A stretch of DNA of 64,000 nucleotides, from assembly GCF_022695595.1 (NCBI RefSeq), contig NZ_CP074380.1:7592501-7656500 (forward strand). Direction: 5' to 3'. This document shows positions 27,486 to 35,687 of this stretch, in pieces. Position 1 is the first letter of the stretch. Each line of letters starts with the position of its first letter. Source of the stretch: Streptomyces sp. MST-110588 (GTDB taxonomy: Bacteria > Actinomycetota > Actinomycetes > Streptomycetales > Streptomycetaceae). The notes under the pieces were generated by a model. It did no database searches. It saw only the letters and a list, made by a program, of their open reading frames with translations, and was not told where the DNA came from. The position numbers were made by a program, and so were the translations under genes.

Positions 27486-28907
27486 TCACCCGGCTCCAGG
27501 CTGGGCACCCGTACCGGACGCCGCCTCACCTGGCCCGGGTGAGGAGCCGTCGCGCACCGCGAGCGTGACCGCGGCCTCGTACACCGCCAGTACGACCGCG
27601 GTCACCAGCAGACTCGTCCACGAGGAGAGCAGCAGCGCGACCAGGGCCGCGACGATCACACCGGCGACCCGCAGCACGTCGGCGTGTCCGCGCATCCACG
27701 TCCGCAACTCACTCCCCTTGGGAACCCGCCGGCCCGCGCGTACGGCGAACCGGCCGACGGCCCGGGCGCCCCGGGAGGTGTGACGGCGCAGACCGACGGG
27801 CAGCCGGCCGGGGCCCACCAGGTACATCAGCAGGGCCAGGACGACACCGATCCACAGCAGTTGGGCGCCGCGGTCGCGCAGCGTCGTGAAAATCGTCCAC
27901 AGCGCCTGCTGTACGCCGTCCCGGTACACGCCGGATGGCACCTGGGACAGGAGCTGGTTCCGTACCGCCCGCAGCACCCCGAAGAGCGCGGTGACCCCGA
28001 TCACGAGCCACAGGCCCAACTGGAGCAGGGTGCGCCGGCGGTCGGGGGAGACCCACAGGGCGAGGCCGAGCAGCAGCGGCGTGGCGATCAGCAGCGCCAC
28101 CAGGCCGCGCTTGACCGCGAGCACGCCCTGCTGCAACTGCCCGAGCCGGTGCCGGTTGTAGAGCGTGATCTGCCCGAAGTCCTCGGGCAGCGAGACACCG
28201 AGCGCCTTTTCGATCCGGTCGTGCAGCTTGGGCGGGATCTGGCCGGAGGTGACCTCGGGCAGGTCCAGCCGCTTGCCGAACAGGGTGGGGAGCTTGTCCT
28301 CCAGGGCGTTGAGCGCGTTGTTGACCAGGGGGAGCAGGTTGAGGGTCACCGTGTCGCCCTGCACGCGCACGCCCGTGCTGCGCCGCTCCAGCACCGCGGT
28401 GATCCGCTCGTGCGCCAAGCGGTGGGCGGCGCGCCACAGGGACTGGAACTGCTCCGTCGCCAGCAGCTTGGACACCGTGTCGTGTACGTAGCCGTGGACG
28501 GCCTCGGTGACCGGCGCCGCGACGAACGAGGCGCGCGGCGGCAGCGCGTCGGACAGCCGCTTCTGGACGTCGAGCCGGTCGAAGATCTCATCCGTGAGGT
28601 AGGTGGAGACCGCCGCGTTCACGGCCGGGTCCTGTGGCAGCGGCCCCACCGTGGCGACCCAGCGGTCCGTGTTGAGCGCGGTCCGCGCGCCCCATACGCC
28701 GACGACCGTGGTGACCGTGAGCACGGCCACCAGGGCGATCACCACGGCGGCGGCCAGGCGCCGCACGGCCAGGAGCCGGGCCCGGCGCCGTCTGTCCGTA
28801 CCGGCACGGTCCCGTAGCTCGCGGACCTCCGCCCGCAGGCGCTCCAGTTCGCTTGCGGGCGCGGAGCCGCCGGCCGTGCCCTCGTCCGCCGTTTCCTCAC
28901 GGGCCAT
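27486..28907 (-). CDS. Polytopic membrane protein of unknown function with large extracytoplasmic domain
   Basis: A 473-residue protein. A short N-terminal coiled coil ([17 protein letters not shown], about residues 19-35) precedes a first membrane helix (about 47-72), then a soluble region of about 190 residues, and four more helices in the C-terminal half. This arrangement matches a family of actinobacterial integral membrane proteins with no assigned role. GGAGGTG precedes the ATG at 28907. It is upstream of the GH63/GH13 pair on the same strand with a 37-bp gap and could be in the same transcript, although a palindrome inside its 3' end (27526-27542) may give the glycosidases their own promoter. 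Confidence 0.72.
   Translation of the reverse strand: MAREETADEGTAGGSAPASELERLRAEVRELRDRAGTDRRRRARLLAVRRLAAAVVIALVAVLTVTTVVGVWGARTALNTDRWVATVGPLPQDPAVNAAVSTYLTDEIFDRLDVQKRLSDALPPRASFVAAPVTEAVHGYVHDTVSKLLATEQFQSLWRAAHRLAHERITAVLERRSTGVRVQGDTVTLNLLPLVNNALNALEDKLPTLFGKRLDLPEVTSGQIPPKLHDRIEKALGVSLPEDFGQITLYNRHRLGQLQQGVLAVKRGLVALLIATPLLLGLALWVSPDRRRTLLQLGLWLVIGVTALFGVLRAVRNQLLSQVPSGVYRDGVQQALWTIFTTLRDRGAQLLWIGVVLALLMYLVGPGRLPVGLRRHTSRGARAVGRFAVRAGRRVPKGSELRTWMRGHADVLRVAGVIVAALVALLLSSWTSLLVTAVVLAVYEAAVTLAVRDGSSPGPGEAASGTGAQPGAG
27526..27542. promoter_or_regulatory. TCACC-N7-GGTGA box (exact), inside upstream gene
   Basis: TCACC-TGGCCCG-GGTGA lies in the last codons of the membrane-protein gene and 77 bp upstream of the GH63-like start, consistent with an internal promoter for the glycosidase pair. 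Confidence 0.5.
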
Positions 28908-28954
28908 GACACACCTCCGCCGCCCACCGTCGCGTGACCCGCGCCGTGCGGCCC

Positions 28955-28971
28955 TCACCTGCGGCGGGTGA
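28955..28971. promoter_or_regulatory. TCACC-N7-GGTGA box (exact), divergent region
   Basis: TCACC-TGCGGCG-GGTGA, identical over 17 bp and its immediate flanks to the copy at 33484. It sits between the membrane protein (start 28907, 47 bp away) and the small gene at 29042 (70 bp away), so it can serve both directions. Confidence 0.6.
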
Positions 28972-29041
28972 CGCCATGGGCGGCGGGGTGCGGCTGCATG
29001 GAGGCAGTGCCGCCGCGGGGGCTGCTCGAAGGGAGGTGCGC

Positions 29042-29251
29042 GTGGTCATGACCGGACCGGTAAACCTGCTGACGACCGCGTTCGGCACCGGCACGGATTC
29101 CGCGGGCCGGATCGTCCAGGAGCCGGACCTCCTGGAGGCACTCACTCCCGTGGTCGTGGCAGCCACGGCCGCTGTGGGGCGGCTGGGCGAGCCGGCCGCT
29201 TCCCTGCCCACACCAGGCCGGGCGACCGGCCGACTCGCAAGGAGGCTCTGA
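29042..29251 (+). CDS. Small unknown protein upstream of DUF1269
   Basis: A 69-residue product read from GTG 29042 (an ATG at 29048 is also possible), with GGGAGG 5-10 bp upstream. It contains ALTPVVVAATAAVGRLGEPA, an Ala/Val-rich segment. Its stop TGA shares one base with the ATG of the DUF1269 gene, which supports real, coupled translation. No family is recognised. Confidence 0.45.
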   Translation: MVMTGPVNLLTTAFGTGTDSAGRIVQEPDLLEALTPVVVAATAAVGRLGEPAASLPTPGRATGRLARRL

Positions 29252-29736
29252 TGGCAGATCTCGTCGTTCTCGGATTCTCGGACAGGGAGAAGGCGGGCGC
29301 GGTGCTGCGCCTGGCCAAGGACCTCTCCCGCCAGGAACTGCTCGACCTGGAAGACGCGGCACTGGCCTGGCGGACCATGGACGGCAAGATCCATGTCCGC
29401 CAGTCGCACAACCCCACCGCGACCGGTGCGGCCGGTGGCGCCCTGTGGGGCACGCTGTTCGGGATGCTCTTCCTGATGCCGGTGTTCGGTGCGGCGGTGG
29501 GCGCGGCCACCGGCGCGGCTGCCGGCAAGCTCACCGACGTCGGCATCAACGACGCCTTCGTCAAGGAGATCGCGGGCACCCTGGAACCGGGCCGGGCCGC
29601 GGTGTTCGCGCTGGTCCGCCGCTCCACGCCGGACCGGGTACGCGAAGCGGTACGCCCCTTCAACCCCAGCGTGATCCGTACGTCGCTGACCAAGGACCGT
29701 GAGGAAGATCTGATCGCGGCACTCCACTCGGTCTGA
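29251..29736 (+). CDS. DUF1269-family protein
   Basis: A 161-residue protein with the family's soluble alpha/beta part (MADLVVLGFSDREKAGAVL) and a central Gly-rich hydrophobic block, AAGGALWGTLFGMLFLMPVFG (about residues 65-85), continuing with AAVGAATGAAAG; then KLTDVGINDAFVKEIAGTL and a RTSLTKDREEDLIAAL tail. DUF1269 proteins are probable membrane-associated stress proteins of unknown activity. AAGGAGG precedes the ATG. It is in operon with the small upstream gene and under the divergent palindrome at 28955-28971. Confidence 0.85.
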   Translation: MADLVVLGFSDREKAGAVLRLAKDLSRQELLDLEDAALAWRTMDGKIHVRQSHNPTATGAAGGALWGTLFGMLFLMPVFGAAVGAATGAAAGKLTDVGINDAFVKEIAGTLEPGRAAVFALVRRSTPDRVREAVRPFNPSVIRTSLTKDREEDLIAALHSV

Positions 29737-29759
29737 CGTATCGCGCTCGGCGCCGGATT

Positions 29760-29788
29760 TCACCCGGGTGAGAACTTCACCCGGGTGA
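29760..29788. promoter_or_regulatory. Two tandem 12-bp palindromes TCACCCGGGTGA
   Basis: TCACCCGGGTGA occurs at 29760-29771 and again at 29777-29788, with first bases exactly 17 bp apart. The half-sites match those of the TCACC-N7-GGTGA boxes, but with a 2-bp spacer. They lie 89 bp upstream of the LuxR gene, suggesting autoregulation or cross-control within the same regulon. Confidence 0.5.
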
Positions 29789-29877
29789 AACGGCGTCGGT
29801 GGCGCTGCCCATGTCACCTCGCCCGTCCCACACTTGCCGCAGCCGCACTCTCCCGCTTCGAGAGCGAGGTGCCGCCC

Positions 29878-32163
29878 ATGGACAGGTGTCCGAAGGAGCG
29901 CGGTGACGGACTCTCGCCCGCGCCCGGGACCACGGTGCCCGCGCTGCCGAGGTGGCTGGTCCCCAGGCCCCGGCTGACGGACCGGATCTCCCAGGGCGTC
30001 CTGGGGCCGCTGACCGTGGTCGTCGGCCCGGTGGGCGCCGGGAAGTCGGCGCTCGCCGTGGAATGGGCGCACACCGGGCGGGCGCCGGGGCCGGTGGCCT
30101 GGGTGACCTGTGACGGCCGCGACGAGCGGCCCGACGTCCTGTGGCCGCGAGTGATCAGCGCGCTGGTCACCGCCGGCACGGACGTGCCGCCGTCCGCGGC
30201 GGCGTCCTGCGGTCCGCCGCTGGTGGCCGGTCTGACGGCCGCACTGACCGCACGGCAGGACCCGGTGGTCCTGGTCCTGGACGACTTCCAGACGGAGCCG
30301 GGTTCGCCGACCGCCGACAGCGTGATCGGTCTGCTCAAACACGCGGCTCCCGTGCTGCGCCTGGTGGTGCTCTCGCGCCGCGACCCGCCGCTGCACCTGC
30401 ACCGGTTCCGGCTGTCCGGTGAACTCACCGAACTGCGCACCGCAGACCTCGCCTTCGACGACCGGGAGACGGCCGCGCTGCTCGCACAGCACGGCATCGA
30501 GGTGTCCAAGCAGGTGGTGGGCGCTTTGCGCAAGCGCGCGGACGGATGGGCCGCGGGCCTGCGCTTCGCGGCCATGTCCATGGAGAAGCAGCCGTCTCCG
30601 GAGAAGTTCGTGGCGCAGTTCGCCGGTGACGACGAGACGGTCGTCAGCTATCTCGTGGAGGAGGTCCTGGACGTACAGCCCCCGGGGATGCGGCGGTTGC
30701 TGCTGACGACGAGCGTCCTGGACCACATGAACGCCGAACTGGCCGCGGAACTCGCGGGCGCGGAGGCGGGGGGCCACTTCGCGGAGCTGGTGCGGGGGAA
30801 CTCCTTCCTCCAGCCCGCCGGTCATGGCTGGTACCGCTGCCACCGGATGTTCGCCGACGTGCTGCGGACGCGCCTGCGCCACGAGACACCGGCACTGGTC
30901 CCCGAACTCCACCGCCGGGCCGCCGCCTGGCTGGGCCGGCACGGGCTGCTCGCCGACGCGGTACGGCACTGGCTCAAGGCCGGCGAGCCCACGCGCGCCG
31001 GCCGCCTGATCGTCGGCCGGCTGGCGATCGGCCAGGTCCTGGGGCTGACCGAGCCCCGCCTGCCGGACGACCTGGTCCGGCAGTTGTCCCAGGTGGCCGA
31101 GGCGGGCGAGCCGGAACCCGCGCTCGTCGCCGCGGCCTCGGCCCTGGCCCACGGTGACGAGGCGGCCTGCGCGGACTCGCTGGCCCGGGCCGGGCGGCTC
31201 GCCGGGGAACTGCCGGCGGACCAGGAGGACCGCGTCACCGGCTGCCGTCTGACGCATGCCGTGATCCGCATGGCCCAGCAGCGCTCCCGGCTACCGGATG
31301 CCGCGCGGTCCGCGGCGGCCGAGGCGGAGGCCCTGTGCTCGCGGCTGACGCGGGCGACGCTGACGGCGCATCCCGAGATCCCGGCCCTCACCCTGGCGAT
31401 CCGCGGCCACGGCGAACTGCGCGACGGCGCTCTCCAGGCCGCCGCGGTCTCCCTGGCCGCGGGCCTCAAAGCCGCCTGCGCCGCGGGCAACGGCGTGCTG
31501 CGCCGGGACTGCCTGGTCGAACTCGCGCTGCTGGAGGTGTTGCGCGGGCGCTTCCGCGCCGCCGACGAACTCGTCACGCTCGCCTCCCAGCCGCCCCTGC
31601 CGACGTGGACCGCGACCGACCGCTCCCGGTCCTCGCTGCACGTCGTACGGGCCTGGGTCGGCCTGGCCCGCGGCGAGCGCGCGCAGGCCCACCGCGAGCT
31701 CGGGTGCACGCGTACCGCGCTGAACCTCACCCCCGATCCGTTCGTCGCCGAACTCTGCTCCCTGGCGGCCGAGCTGGCCAAGGCCGCGGAGCGCGGCGGG
31801 CCGCTGTCCGGCCGGATCGGTGACGCCGTGGCCGGCTGTCACCTGCCCACGGGGCTGCTGCGGACGGTGGAGCCGGTGTGCGCGGCCGTGCTCGACTCGT
31901 CCGCCGGCTCGCGTACGCAGATCTTGGCGCGTCCCGCGCCGCCCCCCATGAACCCCGGCCCCGCTCCGGTCGAGCGGCTCAGCGCGCGGGAGCGGGAGGT
32001 GCTCGGCCGGCTCGCGCAGATGATGACGACCGAGGAGATCGCCACGGACCTGTACCTGTCGGTGAACACGGTCAAGACGCACCTGAAGAGCGTCTACCGC
32101 AAGCTGGCCGTCTCCCGGCGGTCGGCCGCGGTCCGGCGGGCCCGTGAGCTGGAACTGCTGTGA
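29878..32163 (+). CDS. LuxR-family regulator of the large ATP-binding (MalT/LAL) type
   Basis: A 761-residue regulator. A P-loop NTPase domain comes first with Walker A GPVGAGKS (residues 50-57) and Walker B-like VVLVLDDFQ (near 128), followed by the MalT-type sequence VLSRRDPPL, a long helical repeat region, and a C-terminal LuxR helix-turn-helix (LSAREREVLGRLAQMMTTEE ... VNTVKTHLKSVYRKLAV). Such proteins act as ATP-dependent, ligand-sensing activators. The ATG at 29878 is preferred because the earlier in-frame GTG at 29785 lies within the palindromes. It is the best candidate in the island for a box-binding regulator. Confidence 0.85.
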   Translation: MDRCPKERGDGLSPAPGTTVPALPRWLVPRPRLTDRISQGVLGPLTVVVGPVGAGKSALAVEWAHTGRAPGPVAWVTCDGRDERPDVLWPRVISALVTAGTDVPPSAAASCGPPLVAGLTAALTARQDPVVLVLDDFQTEPGSPTADSVIGLLKHAAPVLRLVVLSRRDPPLHLHRFRLSGELTELRTADLAFDDRETAALLAQHGIEVSKQVVGALRKRADGWAAGLRFAAMSMEKQPSPEKFVAQFAGDDETVVSYLVEEVLDVQPPGMRRLLLTTSVLDHMNAELAAELAGAEAGGHFAELVRGNSFLQPAGHGWYRCHRMFADVLRTRLRHETPALVPELHRRAAAWLGRHGLLADAVRHWLKAGEPTRAGRLIVGRLAIGQVLGLTEPRLPDDLVRQLSQVAEAGEPEPALVAAASALAHGDEAACADSLARAGRLAGELPADQEDRVTGCRLTHAVIRMAQQRSRLPDAARSAAAEAEALCSRLTRATLTAHPEIPALTLAIRGHGELRDGALQAAAVSLAAGLKAACAAGNGVLRRDCLVELALLEVLRGRFRAADELVTLASQPPLPTWTATDRSRSSLHVVRAWVGLARGERAQAHRELGCTRTALNLTPDPFVAELCSLAAELAKAAERGGPLSGRIGDAVAGCHLPTGLLRTVEPVCAAVLDSSAGSRTQILARPAPPPMNPGPAPVERLSAREREVLGRLAQMMTTEEIATDLYLSVNTVKTHLKSVYRKLAVSRRSAAVRRARELELL

Positions 32164-32241
32164 GTAAGTGACCGGTGACCGCCCACCGGGCCGGCCCGCC
32201 GGGGACAGGGCGGTGGAATCTCCGGTTCCGGCGCCGTCCAT

Positions 32242-32476
32242 TCATGCGAGCCGACCGGGCCGGTAGTTCCCCGCGGGCTGCCGGACGATCACATTCATCC
32301 GGTTGAAGGCGTTGATCAGCAGGCCGCACCCGTTGATCTGACTCGCGCGGATCTTGACCAGTTCCTGCGTGGCGGCCGGCAGCGTGGAAGTCCGAGACCA
32401 CCTGTGCCGCCGAGATGACGTGCTTGAGGACCGTGCCCGCGGTCGGGCTGTCGAAAAGTTTCAGCCGGGCATCCAT
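32242..32476 (-). pseudogene. Carboxymuconolactone decarboxylase/AhpD-like remnant
   Basis: A good GAAGGAG site precedes the ATG at 32476, and the product opens MDARLKLFDSPTAGTVLKHV, the standard start of Streptomyces AhpD-like proteins. After VVSD the frame slips; the next frame reads LPAATQELVKIRASQINGCG and then jumps directly to INAFNRMNVIVR and a stop. The CxxC/His active-site segment and most of the middle are missing. So the gene has both a frameshift and an internal deletion and cannot be functional. Confidence 0.75.
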
Positions 32477-32575
32477 CGTGTGCTCCTTCGCTGTTGTCGA
32501 GGGCTCACACGTATGACGGAAGGGACCGGCGCGATGTGACGCGGCCCGCGGCGAGGTACGTCCGGTCCGCGGGCG

Positions 32576-33058
32576 CTACCGGATGAGCCCGTGCTGCCGG
32601 GCCCGGTGCAGCGCCTCGGCCCTGGAGTGGGCACCGAGCTTGCGGTACACCGCGCGCGTATGGCTCTTGACGGTGTTGTACGACACGAACAGGTCATCGG
32701 CGATCCGCCGCAGCGGAACCCCCTCCTGGAGGTGCCGCAGCACGGTCAGTTCGCGGTTGGTCAGCGGCTCGGCCGACGCCCTCGGGCCCGGTGCGCCCCG
32801 GCGCTGCCGGGGCACCGCGGCCCGTACCACCGACATCCTGTCCACCAGGGTGTCCGCGAGCCGCGGATCGCCCAGCTCTTCCGCGATCTCCACCAGGATG
32901 TCGGCGATCCACACCAGACAGGCCGAGACGGCCGGGTCCGCCGCCACGGCCTCGCGGCCCCGTTCCCGTAACCGTCCGTACAGGTCGGGCGCCCGGCCGG
33001 TCTCCCACGGACCGGCCGGAGCCCGGCTCCTTCGCGGGGTAGGACGCGCGGCGAGCAT
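32576..33058 (-). CDS. Short LuxR-type HTH regulator
   Basis: A 160-residue protein ending in a LuxR/NarL helix-turn-helix (LTNRELTVLRHLQEGVPLRR ... VSYNTVKSHTRAVYRKLGA, about residues 98-155). The N-terminal 95 residues are helical (DPAVSACLVWIADILVEIAE) and have no receiver or P-loop, so it resembles the C-terminal third of a MalT-like regulator made as a separate protein. GGGAGGTGAGGAC precedes the ATG. It could bind the island's palindromes alone or compete with the large LuxR protein at 29878; that is inference. Confidence 0.75.
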   Translation of the reverse strand: MLAARPTPRRSRAPAGPWETGRAPDLYGRLRERGREAVAADPAVSACLVWIADILVEIAEELGDPRLADTLVDRMSVVRAAVPRQRRGAPGPRASAEPLTNRELTVLRHLQEGVPLRRIADDLFVSYNTVKSHTRAVYRKLGAHSRAEALHRARQHGLIR

Positions 33059-33127
33059 GTCCTCACCTCCCGGCGGCAGGCGGTAGACACCCAGCGTCGC
33101 GTGGGCGGCCCGGTGCCGGAAGGGGGC

Positions 33128-33421
33128 TTACGGCCCTTCGGGGCCGGCGCTCCCTCCGCCGGCCCCGGCCGCCCCGGGCAGTCGCCGGACCTCCAGCAGT
33201 TCCAGCCCCAGTGCCTGGATGCGGTCGAGGATGCCGTACAGCGCGGCCTGGTCGAGACCGGCTCCGTACAGCACCGTCTCGGCCGGGCACAGCCGGACCG
33301 TCAGCTCGCCGAAAGCCGACGCCAGAGCAGTACCGACTCTGCCCCGGACCCGTATCTCGAAATCGCTGCCGCCAAACGGTGTTCCCGCTCGCTCGTGCCC
33401 TGCGCCCGCCTGTGCGCCCAT
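33128..33421 (-). CDS. Small conserved actinobacterial protein of unknown function
   Basis: A 97-residue protein with FEIRVRGRVGTALASAFGEL and DQAALYGILDRIQALGLELL, a stand-alone alpha/beta domain that recurs in Streptomyces stress loci. I know it only as hypothetical. The start at ATG 33421 has GGAGGTGACGCC directly upstream. The palindrome at 33484-33500 lies about 60 bp upstream of its start, and it diverges from the second DUF7144 gene. Confidence 0.65.
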   Translation of the reverse strand: MGAQAGAGHERAGTPFGGSDFEIRVRGRVGTALASAFGELTVRLCPAETVLYGAGLDQAALYGILDRIQALGLELLEVRRLPGAAGAGGGSAGPEGP

Positions 33422-33483
33422 GGCGTCACCTCCTGCGGCGGCCTGGCTTCCCCGCCATTCTCGCCGGGCGGCGCCGGACGGCC

Positions 33484-33538
33484 TCACCTGCGGCGGGTGA
33501 CGTGCGCGCGCACCGGTGCGTTCTCATCCTGTCCGGGT
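33484..33538. promoter_or_regulatory. Pair of TCACC-N7-GGTGA boxes (one exact, one with one mismatch)
   Basis: Exact copy TCACC-TGCGGCG-GGTGA at 33484-33500 and one-mismatch copy TCATC-CTGTCCG-GGTGA at 33522-33538, 38 bp apart centre to centre, between the divergent small gene (33421) and DUF7144 copy 2 (33595). The second ends 56 bp from the DUF7144 start. Confidence 0.6.
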
Positions 33539-33594
33539 GAACCGGCGCGGGCCCGCGGGGGAATGCTCCGGCCCACCGAGGAGGAGGTGCAGGC

Positions 33595-34059
33595 ATGGCT
33601 GAGCAGACTTCGGCGGGAGGGACAGGACACAGCCGACAGGGTGTGTCCGAGCCACGCATTCGCCCGGTCGCGATCGGCGGCGTCGTGTTCGCCGTGTGCA
33701 TCATGGGCATCATCGGGGCCTACCACGCGATTGCGGGGCTCGCCGCGATCATCGACCACAACTTCTACCGCTCGCAGCAGAACTACGCGTACGACTTCAG
33801 CATCAGCGGGTGGGGATGGATCCAGTTGATCACCGGCATCGTCGTCGTCGCGGCGGCGTTCCAGATCTTCAGCGGACGCACCTGGGCGCGCGCCGTCGGC
33901 ATCGCGGTCGCGGTGATCAGCGCGCTGGAGAACTTCTTCTTCACCCCGTACTACCCCGTGTGGTCGGCGATCGTCATCGCGCTCGACGTCCTGGTGATCT
34001 GGTCCCTGGCCACCTACGGCCACCGGGAGGCCCACAAGGTCTACAACGCGCCGCTGTAG
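33595..34059 (+). CDS. DUF7144-family four-helix membrane protein (copy 2)
   Basis: A 154-residue paralogue of the protein at 20722, with four hydrophobic segments, ISGWGWIQLITGIVVVAAAF and TPYYPVWSAIVIALDVLVIW. It has a longer polar N-terminus (about 20 residues). GAGGAGG lies 8 bp before the ATG. Function unknown; placed in the same putative regulon by two upstream boxes. Confidence 0.8.
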   Translation: MAEQTSAGGTGHSRQGVSEPRIRPVAIGGVVFAVCIMGIIGAYHAIAGLAAIIDHNFYRSQQNYAYDFSISGWGWIQLITGIVVVAAAFQIFSGRTWARAVGIAVAVISALENFFFTPYYPVWSAIVIALDVLVIWSLATYGHREAHKVYNAPL

Positions 34060-34163
34060 GGACCTGCCGGCCCCGCGGACGCCGCGCGGGAGCCGGAGAA
34101 GAACCGGAAGAGGTGAACCGGAGGGGCGAGGCCCGCCCGAGCACGGTGGCGTTCCCTATGAAC

Positions 34164-35474
34164 CTATGAACCGCGGGCCGGCCCCAGCCCCAGCCTGAGC
34201 AGGAGGCGCCAGTCCAGCGGCGGGCGGGCCGGGCGCACGCCCGGCCGCCGCCGGGGCACGAGCACCCGCAGGGCCAGCGGTCGCACCTCGCAGCGCACCG
34301 GTACGCGCAGCCGCAGCGCCTCCCCGTCGACGCCGACCGCGATCCGCTCCTGATCGGCGTCGACGACGACATGCCGGGCCGTCACCCGCGTCAGGCCGGC
34401 GGCCCGCCGTCCCCGCACCAGGCCGGCGGCGTGCGCGGCGCTGCTGACCTGGACACCGACGCAGCCCAGCACACCGCTGTCCAGGCGTGCCCGGCGCCCC
34501 AGCCCGGCGATATCACCCAGACCGTAGGGGTTGTTGCTCACCAGCAGGGCCTGCGGGCCGCAGAACGTACGCTCCCCGGCCTGTGCGGTGAGCCGCCCGC
34601 CCTGGTGGCCCATGAGCAGGCCGGGCAGCAGTTCCAGGGTCGTGCGGGTCTTGCCGTCGCGGTAGGACGGACTCTGCACCACTTCGGCGTAGGCACCGAA
34701 GGACACGTTGTTGACGAAGGGCCGCCCGGCCGCCCGGCCGAGGTCGACGCGCAGTTCCACGCCGTCGCGCAGGGCGTCCAGGGCCTTGGACGGGTCCTCG
34801 CGGTCCAGGCCCAGATCCAGGGCGAAGTGGTTGCGCGTACCGGCCGGGATCACCAGGAAGGGCAGGCCGAGACCGGCGGCGACATCGGCGACCAGGGCCT
34901 GTGTGCCGTCCCCGCCCGCGACACCGAGCAGGTCGGCGCCCCCGGCCGCGGCCTTACGGGCCAGCTCCGCCACGTCCGTGACGCCCGGCCCCTCCAGAAG
35001 CAGCACCTCCGCGCCCAGCGCCGCGGCCTTCTCGCGCAGCCCGAACCGGTCCACCTTGCCGCCGCCCGACCGCGGATTCATGATCAGGACCGGGTGGCGG
35101 ACCCGCGGTGCCGGCCGCTCGGGCATCGGGACCGGCCTGTCGTGCAGCACGAGAGCGGCCCGGCCCGCGCCGGCCGCGACCAGCCACAGTCCGCCGGACA
35201 CCGCGACGACCCACGCCAGATGGGCGCCGGTGTACTTCCAGACGACCCACGCCGGGGCGGCCAGCGCCAGGAGGAAGGCCAAGGCCCGCAGGACGCCCCG
35301 CCGGCTCAGGGCCCACCAGAGCGCGGCGGCGGCGACCGCCACACCGAGGAGCCCGACCGCCACCAGGGCGATGGTCCGCAGCCCCGCGAACACCCCCAGC
35401 ACCAGCACCGCCGCGGTGGCGGCGGCCAGTGACGCACGCGCCAGCCACCGCTGCTTCCGCATGGTCGGTTCCAT
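34164..35474 (-). CDS. Diacylglycerol/sphingosine kinase-family enzyme with N-terminal membrane helices
   Basis: A 436-residue protein. Three or four membrane helices occupy about residues 8-105; the DAGK catalytic domain follows with HPVLIMNPRSGGGKVDRFGL and the nucleotide loop GVAGGDGTQAL, then IPAGTRNHFALDLGLD. The family phosphorylates diacylglycerol or related lipids using ATP at the membrane. ATG 35474 is preferred, with a second ATG at 35462. It diverges from DUF2252, and two copies of the island palindrome lie between. Confidence 0.85.
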   Translation of the reverse strand: MEPTMRKQRWLARASLAAATAAVLVLGVFAGLRTIALVAVGLLGVAVAAAALWWALSRRGVLRALAFLLALAAPAWVVWKYTGAHLAWVVAVSGGLWLVAAGAGRAALVLHDRPVPMPERPAPRVRHPVLIMNPRSGGGKVDRFGLREKAAALGAEVLLLEGPGVTDVAELARKAAAGGADLLGVAGGDGTQALVADVAAGLGLPFLVIPAGTRNHFALDLGLDREDPSKALDALRDGVELRVDLGRAAGRPFVNNVSFGAYAEVVQSPSYRDGKTRTTLELLPGLLMGHQGGRLTAQAGERTFCGPQALLVSNNPYGLGDIAGLGRRARLDSGVLGCVGVQVSSAAHAAGLVRGRRAAGLTRVTARHVVVDADQERIAVGVDGEALRLRVPVRCEVRPLALRVLVPRRRPGVRPARPPLDWRLLLRLGLGPARGS

Positions 35475-35508
35475 GCCGCCACCGTGCGCCGGAGCGCCCG
35501 TACAGGCA

Positions 35509-35632
35509 TCACCCGGGCAAGGCGACCCCGGCCGTCCGTACGCACCGGGCCGGGCGGCCACGCGGCGGCGCCGGCACCCCGCCGACGTCTCCTGCGCCCT
35601 GCCCACCCGCCCGCCTCACACCACCGGGGTGA
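35509..35632. promoter_or_regulatory. Two TCACC-N7-GGTGA boxes (one mismatch each)
   Basis: TCACC-CGGGCAA-GGCGA at 35509-35525 is 34 bp upstream of the kinase-like gene; TCACA-CCACCGG-GGTGA at 35616-35632 is 55 bp upstream of DUF2252. Each divergent gene therefore has its own copy, at distances similar to those at DUF7144 copy 2. Confidence 0.5.
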
Positions 35633-35687
35633 TGGCCGGCCCGACCGCACACGCCGAAAGTCGTGCCCTCGAAGAGGGGAGCCCGCC

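Noticed and set aside
33064..33080. TCACC-TCCCGGC-GGCAG upstream of the short LuxR gene as an island box
   Set aside because: Three mismatches in the second half-site; it is also the gene's ribosome binding region.
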